Source: Gammaproteobacteria bacterium (GTDB lineage: Bacteria > Pseudomonadota > Gammaproteobacteria > UBA9214). Taken from it: DNA of 10,001 bases. Both the position numbers and the translations under genes were made by a program. Where the stretch lies: assembly GCA_030635865.1 (NCBI GenBank), contig DAOVYA010000034.1, positions 1 through 10,001 of the forward strand, given 5' to 3'. Below, piece by piece: positions 6,481-10,001 of this stretch; positions within the stretch are counted from its first letter, which is position 1; each line of letters begins with the position of its first letter. The notes under the pieces are model-generated. The model was not told the origin of the DNA. It saw only the letters and a program-made list of their open reading frames with translations, and did no database searches.

Positions 6481-7935
6481 ATGTCTAAAACCGGCATCAT
6501 AGCCCTGCTGTACAAACATCTGCCCGAACAGTGCGTGTTGTCACGCGCTGAAGAACTTCGTCCCTACGAGTGTGATGGCCTGTCGGCCTATCGCCAGCTA
6601 CCCATGGTGGTTGTCATCCCGGAAACGCTGGAACAGGTCCAGTCAACACTGCGGCTGTGCTCCGAACAGAAGGTTCCCGTTGTTGCGCGTGGTGCAGGCA
6701 CCGGGCTTTCGGGTGGTGCACTGCCACTGGCAGGTGGCGTACTACTGGTGCTTTCAAGGTTTAATCGAATTCTCGAAATTGATACGCAGAACCGGGTGGC
6801 GCAAGTTCAGCCCGGCGTTACCAATCTTGCGATTTCGGAGGCCGCTGAACCTTATGGTCTGTACTACGCACCCGATCCCTCTTCACAGATCGCCTGTTCA
6901 ATCGGGGGCAACGTTGCGGAGAATGCAGGCGGCATTCACTGCCTCAAATACGGATTGACGGTGCATAACATCCTGTCGCTCGAGGTACTCACCATGGAAG
7001 GTGAGGCCATCACCATTGGAAGCCAGGCCCTGGACAGTCCCGGCTATGACCTGCTCGCGCTGATGACCGGCTCGGAAGGCCTGCTCGCTGTCATCACCGG
7101 GGTTACGGTTAAATTATTACCCCGGCCGGAAACCGCGCAGGTTGTCCTCGCTGCTTTTGGATCAGTCGAAGCAGCCGGTGCAGCCGTGACCGCAGTCATC
7201 GCCAGTGGCATCATCCCGGCCGGGCTCGAGTTACTCGACAGGCCAGCCATTCATGCCGTGGAAAAATTCAAGCACTGCGGCTATCCCGTGGATGCAGCCG
7301 CTATCCTTTTGTGTGAAGTCGATGGCACCCGTGAAGACGTTACCGCGCAGACCGGGCAGGTAAACAGGGTATTCAGGCAAGCCGGTGCCTTTGAACAGCG
7401 GGTCTCGCATAACGAGGAAGAACGGCAGGAATTCTGGGCCGGCAGAAAGGCGGCCTTCCCGGCCATGGGACGCCTGTCACCGGATTATTATTGCATGGAC
7501 GGTACCATCCCGCGTAAACACCTCGCATTTGTACTCAACGAAATCGAGACGCTGTCGAAGGAATACGGCCTGCCAATCTGTAATGTCTTTCACGCGGGCG
7601 ACGGCAATCTCCATCCACTGATCCTTTATGATGCCAACCAGCCCGGGGAACTGGAACGTACCGAGGAACTGGGCGGGAAAATCCTGGAGTTGTGCATTTC
7701 CGTTGGCGGCACCATTACCGGCGAACACGGCGTTGGCCTGGAAAAAATCAACCAGATGTGCGTGCAGTTCAATACCGCCGAACTACAACAGTTCCATGCC
7801 GTGAAGCAGGCGTTTGATCCCGAACAATTGTTGAACCCGGGCAAGGCCATCCCCACTCTGCACCGCTGTGCCGAGTTCGGCGCCCTGCATGTGCATGACG
7901 GCAAACTGCCACACCCTGAACTCGAGCGGTTTTGA
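6481..7935 (+). CDS. glcD: Glycolate oxidase, FAD-linked subunit GlcD
   Basis: This 484-residue catalytic flavoprotein of the GlcDEF complex oxidises glycolate (and to some degree D-lactate) to glyoxylate, passing electrons towards quinones at the membrane. A PCMH-type FAD-binding domain fills the N-terminal half: ECDGLSAYR (30-38), RGAGTGLSGGALP (70-82), PDPSS (131-135) and GGNVAENAGG (142-151). The C-terminal FAD-oxidase domain has SPDYYCMDGTIPR (333-345), HAGDGNLHP (371-379) and GEHGVG (414-419). The ending LHRCAEFGALHVHDGKLPHPELERF separates true GlcD from other D-lactate dehydrogenases of this superfamily. The ATG at 6481 is the first possible start (stop TGA in frame at 6463-6465), but no Shine-Dalgarno sequence is seen. 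glcE follows after 12 bp. No GlcC-type regulator is in the window. Confidence 0.97.
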   Translation: MSKTGIIALLYKHLPEQCVLSRAEELRPYECDGLSAYRQLPMVVVIPETLEQVQSTLRLCSEQKVPVVARGAGTGLSGGALPLAGGVLLVLSRFNRILEIDTQNRVAQVQPGVTNLAISEAAEPYGLYYAPDPSSQIACSIGGNVAENAGGIHCLKYGLTVHNILSLEVLTMEGEAITIGSQALDSPGYDLLALMTGSEGLLAVITGVTVKLLPRPETAQVVLAAFGSVEAAGAAVTAVIASGIIPAGLELLDRPAIHAVEKFKHCGYPVDAAAILLCEVDGTREDVTAQTGQVNRVFRQAGAFEQRVSHNEEERQEFWAGRKAAFPAMGRLSPDYYCMDGTIPRKHLAFVLNEIETLSKEYGLPICNVFHAGDGNLHPLILYDANQPGELERTEELGGKILELCISVGGTITGEHGVGLEKINQMCVQFNTAELQQFHAVKQAFDPEQLLNPGKAIPTLHRCAEFGALHVHDGKLPHPELERF

Positions 7936-7947
7936 TTAATAGTACTG

Positions 7948-9003
7948 ATGAGCGATCACAAAAACATCAGGGAAAGGATTCGTGACGCGGTGTCCAGCCG
8001 CACAGCGCTTGCCATCCAGGGTGGCGGCAGCAAACACTTTTACGGGCGCACGACACAGGGCGAGACCCTGGCTGTCGGCGACTACCGTGGCATTATTGAC
8101 TACACGCCATCCGAGCTGGTGATCTCTGCACGCGCGGGCACACCACTCGCCGAACTGGAAACCCGGCTCGCGGAACAGGGCCAGATGCTGCCCTTTGAGC
8201 CTCCGCATTTTGGTGATCATGCAACTCTCGGCGGAACCATCGCCTGTGGCCTGTCCGGCCCGCGCCGGCCCTGGGCCGGTGCCGCTCGTGACTTTGTCCT
8301 CGGCGTCAACTGCATCAGCGGCAACGGTGAGTACCTGCGCTTCGGCGGGCAGGTCATGAAAAATGTTGCCGGCTATGACCTGTCACGCACACTCACCGGG
8401 TCGCTCGGCACACTCGCCGTGTTACTCGACATTCATTTAAAAGTATTGCCGCGCCCGGAAACCAGCACGACGATTCGACAATCCTGCAGCGCGGCAGCCG
8501 CGTTGCAACGCATGAACCAGTGGGCAGGAAAGCCCGTGCCCCTGTCCGGCGGCTGTTATATGGACGGACACCTGACTGTGCGATTGTCCGGCACCACAGC
8601 CGGCGTGCAGGCGGCAGCCGATAAACTCGGCGGAGATATTTTCGATTCACAGGAAACATTCTGGGAAGACCTGCGCGAACAACACCTCGATTTCTTCACC
8701 GGGGATACCCCGTTATGGCGGCTGTCCGTACCACCAGCCAGCGCACCGCTTGAACTGGACGGCGATTGGCTCATCGACTGGGGCGGCGCACAACGCTGGC
8801 TCAGGACCGGGCTGCCTGCCAGTACAATCCGTGCAGCCGTTGCGACCGTCGGTGGACATGCCACTCTGTTCAGCGGTGGCGATCGAGACAGTGATGTATT
8901 TCAACCATTGCCCCCTGCACTGCTCGCACTGCACCAGCGCATTAAACACACCTTTGACTCCGCCGGGATACTGAACCCGGGCCGGATGTACCCGGCCCTG
9001 TAA
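7948..9003 (+). CDS. glcE: Glycolate oxidase, FAD-binding subunit GlcE
   Basis: This 351-residue second flavin subunit of glycolate oxidase is required for activity together with GlcD and GlcF (E. coli knowledge). The shorter PCMH FAD-binding domain is clear: IQGGGSK (23-29), the TLGGTIACGLSGPRRP stretch (93-108), and GGQVMKNVAGYDLSRTLTGS (133-152). The C terminus, FDSAGILNPGRMYP, is the usual end of FAD-linked oxidases. Length matches E. coli GlcE (about 350). The ATG at 7948 lies 12 bp after the glcD stop, and the next gene starts 3 bp after this one stops, so the three genes look like one transcript with probable translational coupling. No good ribosome site precedes it. No damage is visible. 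Confidence 0.96.
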   Translation: MSDHKNIRERIRDAVSSRTALAIQGGGSKHFYGRTTQGETLAVGDYRGIIDYTPSELVISARAGTPLAELETRLAEQGQMLPFEPPHFGDHATLGGTIACGLSGPRRPWAGAARDFVLGVNCISGNGEYLRFGGQVMKNVAGYDLSRTLTGSLGTLAVLLDIHLKVLPRPETSTTIRQSCSAAAALQRMNQWAGKPVPLSGGCYMDGHLTVRLSGTTAGVQAAADKLGGDIFDSQETFWEDLREQHLDFFTGDTPLWRLSVPPASAPLELDGDWLIDWGGAQRWLRTGLPASTIRAAVATVGGHATLFSGGDRDSDVFQPLPPALLALHQRIKHTFDSAGILNPGRMYPAL

Positions 9004-9006
9004 ACC

Positions 9007-10001
9007 ATGCAGACGACACTGCTGCCAGCCCTGCTGGAAACCACTACCGGACAGGAGGCCGACCAGATCCTGCGCAATTGCGTCCACTGCGGCTTTTGCA
9101 ATGCAACCTGTCCAACCTACCAGCTGACCGGTGACGAACTCGACGGCCCCAGGGGAAGAATCTACCTGATCAAACAGGTGCTGGAGGGCGCTACCCCGAC
9201 AAGAACCACGCAGCTGCACCTCGACCGCTGCCTGACCTGCCGCGCCTGCGAGACGACCTGCCCCTCCGGTGTGGATTACCACCACCTGCTGGATACCGGT
9301 CGCGAATTGATAGAGCAGAACGTAACGCGGCCCCTTCGGGAACGGTTGATGCATGGCGTACTGAGGGCGTTACTACCCTGGCCTTCCCGCTTCAAACCAA
9401 TACTGAGGCTGGGCCAGGCAGTCCGCCCGTTGTTACCGGCAACACTCAGGCAGCGTATCCCCGTTTACCGGAAACCCGGGCACTTCACTGTTGCGCAAAC
9501 ACATGCACGCAGCATGCTGTTACTCGATGGCTGCGTACAACCCGTGCTGGCGCCACAGATCAACATGGCCACCCGTCGAGTACTGGATGCACTGGGGATC
9601 AACACGGTGATTGCTAACAATGGCGGTTGTTGTGGTGCGGTCAGTTTTCACCTCGGCGCGCCCGATGCAGCAAAAGATTTCATGCGCAATAATATTGATG
9701 CCTGGTGGCCGGCGATCGAACAGGGCGCGGAGGCCATCATCATTACAGCAAGCGGCTGCGCGCCGATGGTCAAGGAATACGCCCGCCTGCTGGCAGACGA
9801 CCCGGCGTATGCAGACAAGGCGTCCCGGGTCAGTGCATTGGCAAAAGATATCAGCGAGGTTATCGCATCGGAAAATCCGGCCGGTCGGCTTGGACGTCCA
9901 GAAGACCGGACAAGGGTCGCGTTTCATTCACCCTGCACCTTGCAACACGGGCAGAACCTGGATGGTCTGGTCGAGAATATTCTGAAACAATCCGGGTATG
10001 A
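9007..10001 (+). CDS. glcF: Glycolate oxidase, iron-sulfur subunit GlcF (partial at 3' side)
   Basis: The frame from the ATG at 9007 stays open to the window edge (331 whole codons; E. coli GlcF is about 407 residues), so roughly the last fifth is missing. Two ferredoxin-like [4Fe-4S] motifs are visible: CxxCxxCxxxCP at 25-36 and again at 75-86. Then comes the first cysteine-rich CCG domain: DGC (Cys176), GGCCG (Cys208-Cys209) and SGC (Cys251). The start of the second CCG domain is HSPCTLQHGQN near the edge. These are the hallmarks of GlcF, the electron-transfer subunit that links the flavin subunits to the membrane quinone pool; heterodisulfide reductase relatives share the CCG domain. It starts 3 bp after the glcE stop. 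Position as third gene of glcDEF makes the call secure. Confidence 0.96.
   Translation, partial: MQTTLLPALLETTTGQEADQILRNCVHCGFCNATCPTYQLTGDELDGPRGRIYLIKQVLEGATPTRTTQLHLDRCLTCRACETTCPSGVDYHHLLDTGRELIEQNVTRPLRERLMHGVLRALLPWPSRFKPILRLGQAVRPLLPATLRQRIPVYRKPGHFTVAQTHARSMLLLDGCVQPVLAPQINMATRRVLDALGINTVIANNGGCCGAVSFHLGAPDAAKDFMRNNIDAWWPAIEQGAEAIIITASGCAPMVKEYARLLADDPAYADKASRVSALAKDISEVIASENPAGRLGRPEDRTRVAFHSPCTLQHGQNLDGLVENILKQSGY

Overview
The window looks like chromosome of a gammaproteobacterium with moderate to high GC. Its Isc proteins (IscR, IscS, IscA, HscB, HscA, Fdx) and glycolate oxidase subunits (GlcD, GlcE, GlcF) closely resemble, from memory, the Escherichia coli proteins over their whole length. 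A DUF1249 (YqiB-type) gene, a mainly gammaproteobacterial family, agrees. No database search was possible, so genus and lifestyle are open.

Layout, left to right. Positions 1-149 hold the acidic C-terminal end of an unidentified plus-strand protein. Positions 150-425 are a convergent intergenic region filled by a palindromic repeat of about 200 bp. From 5683 down to 426, on the minus strand, runs an iron-sulfur cluster (isc) operon in the order iscR-iscS-iscA-hscB-hscA-fdx. A good sigma-70 type promoter and a Type 1-like IscR operator lie upstream of iscR. Next comes yqiB (minus strand, ending 5827). Then a plus-strand glycolate oxidase operon, glcD-glcE-glcF, begins at 6481 and runs off the right edge inside glcF.

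How the genes work together. IscS takes sulfur from cysteine. IscA is an A-type carrier. HscB and HscA are the dedicated co-chaperone and chaperone for cluster release from the scaffold IscU. Fdx supplies electrons, and IscR represses the operon when it carries a [2Fe-2S] cluster. GlcD and GlcE (flavin subunits) and GlcF (Fe-S subunit) oxidise glycolate to glyoxylate.

The main anomaly is that iscU, the scaffold gene that normally sits between iscS and iscA, is absent: only 10 bp separate the two genes. Yet every IscU partner is present and looks intact. The operon has also been invaded by small non-coding repeats. Two inverted copies of a CATTGCGAG-type palindromic element bracket hscB; one supplies the last codons and stop of hscB, and the other carries a 51-bp insert that partly resembles sequence at the far end of the operon. 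Apart from this, the window is ordinary housekeeping sequence; I found no CRISPR array, tRNA, rRNA, transposase, phage or defence genes.
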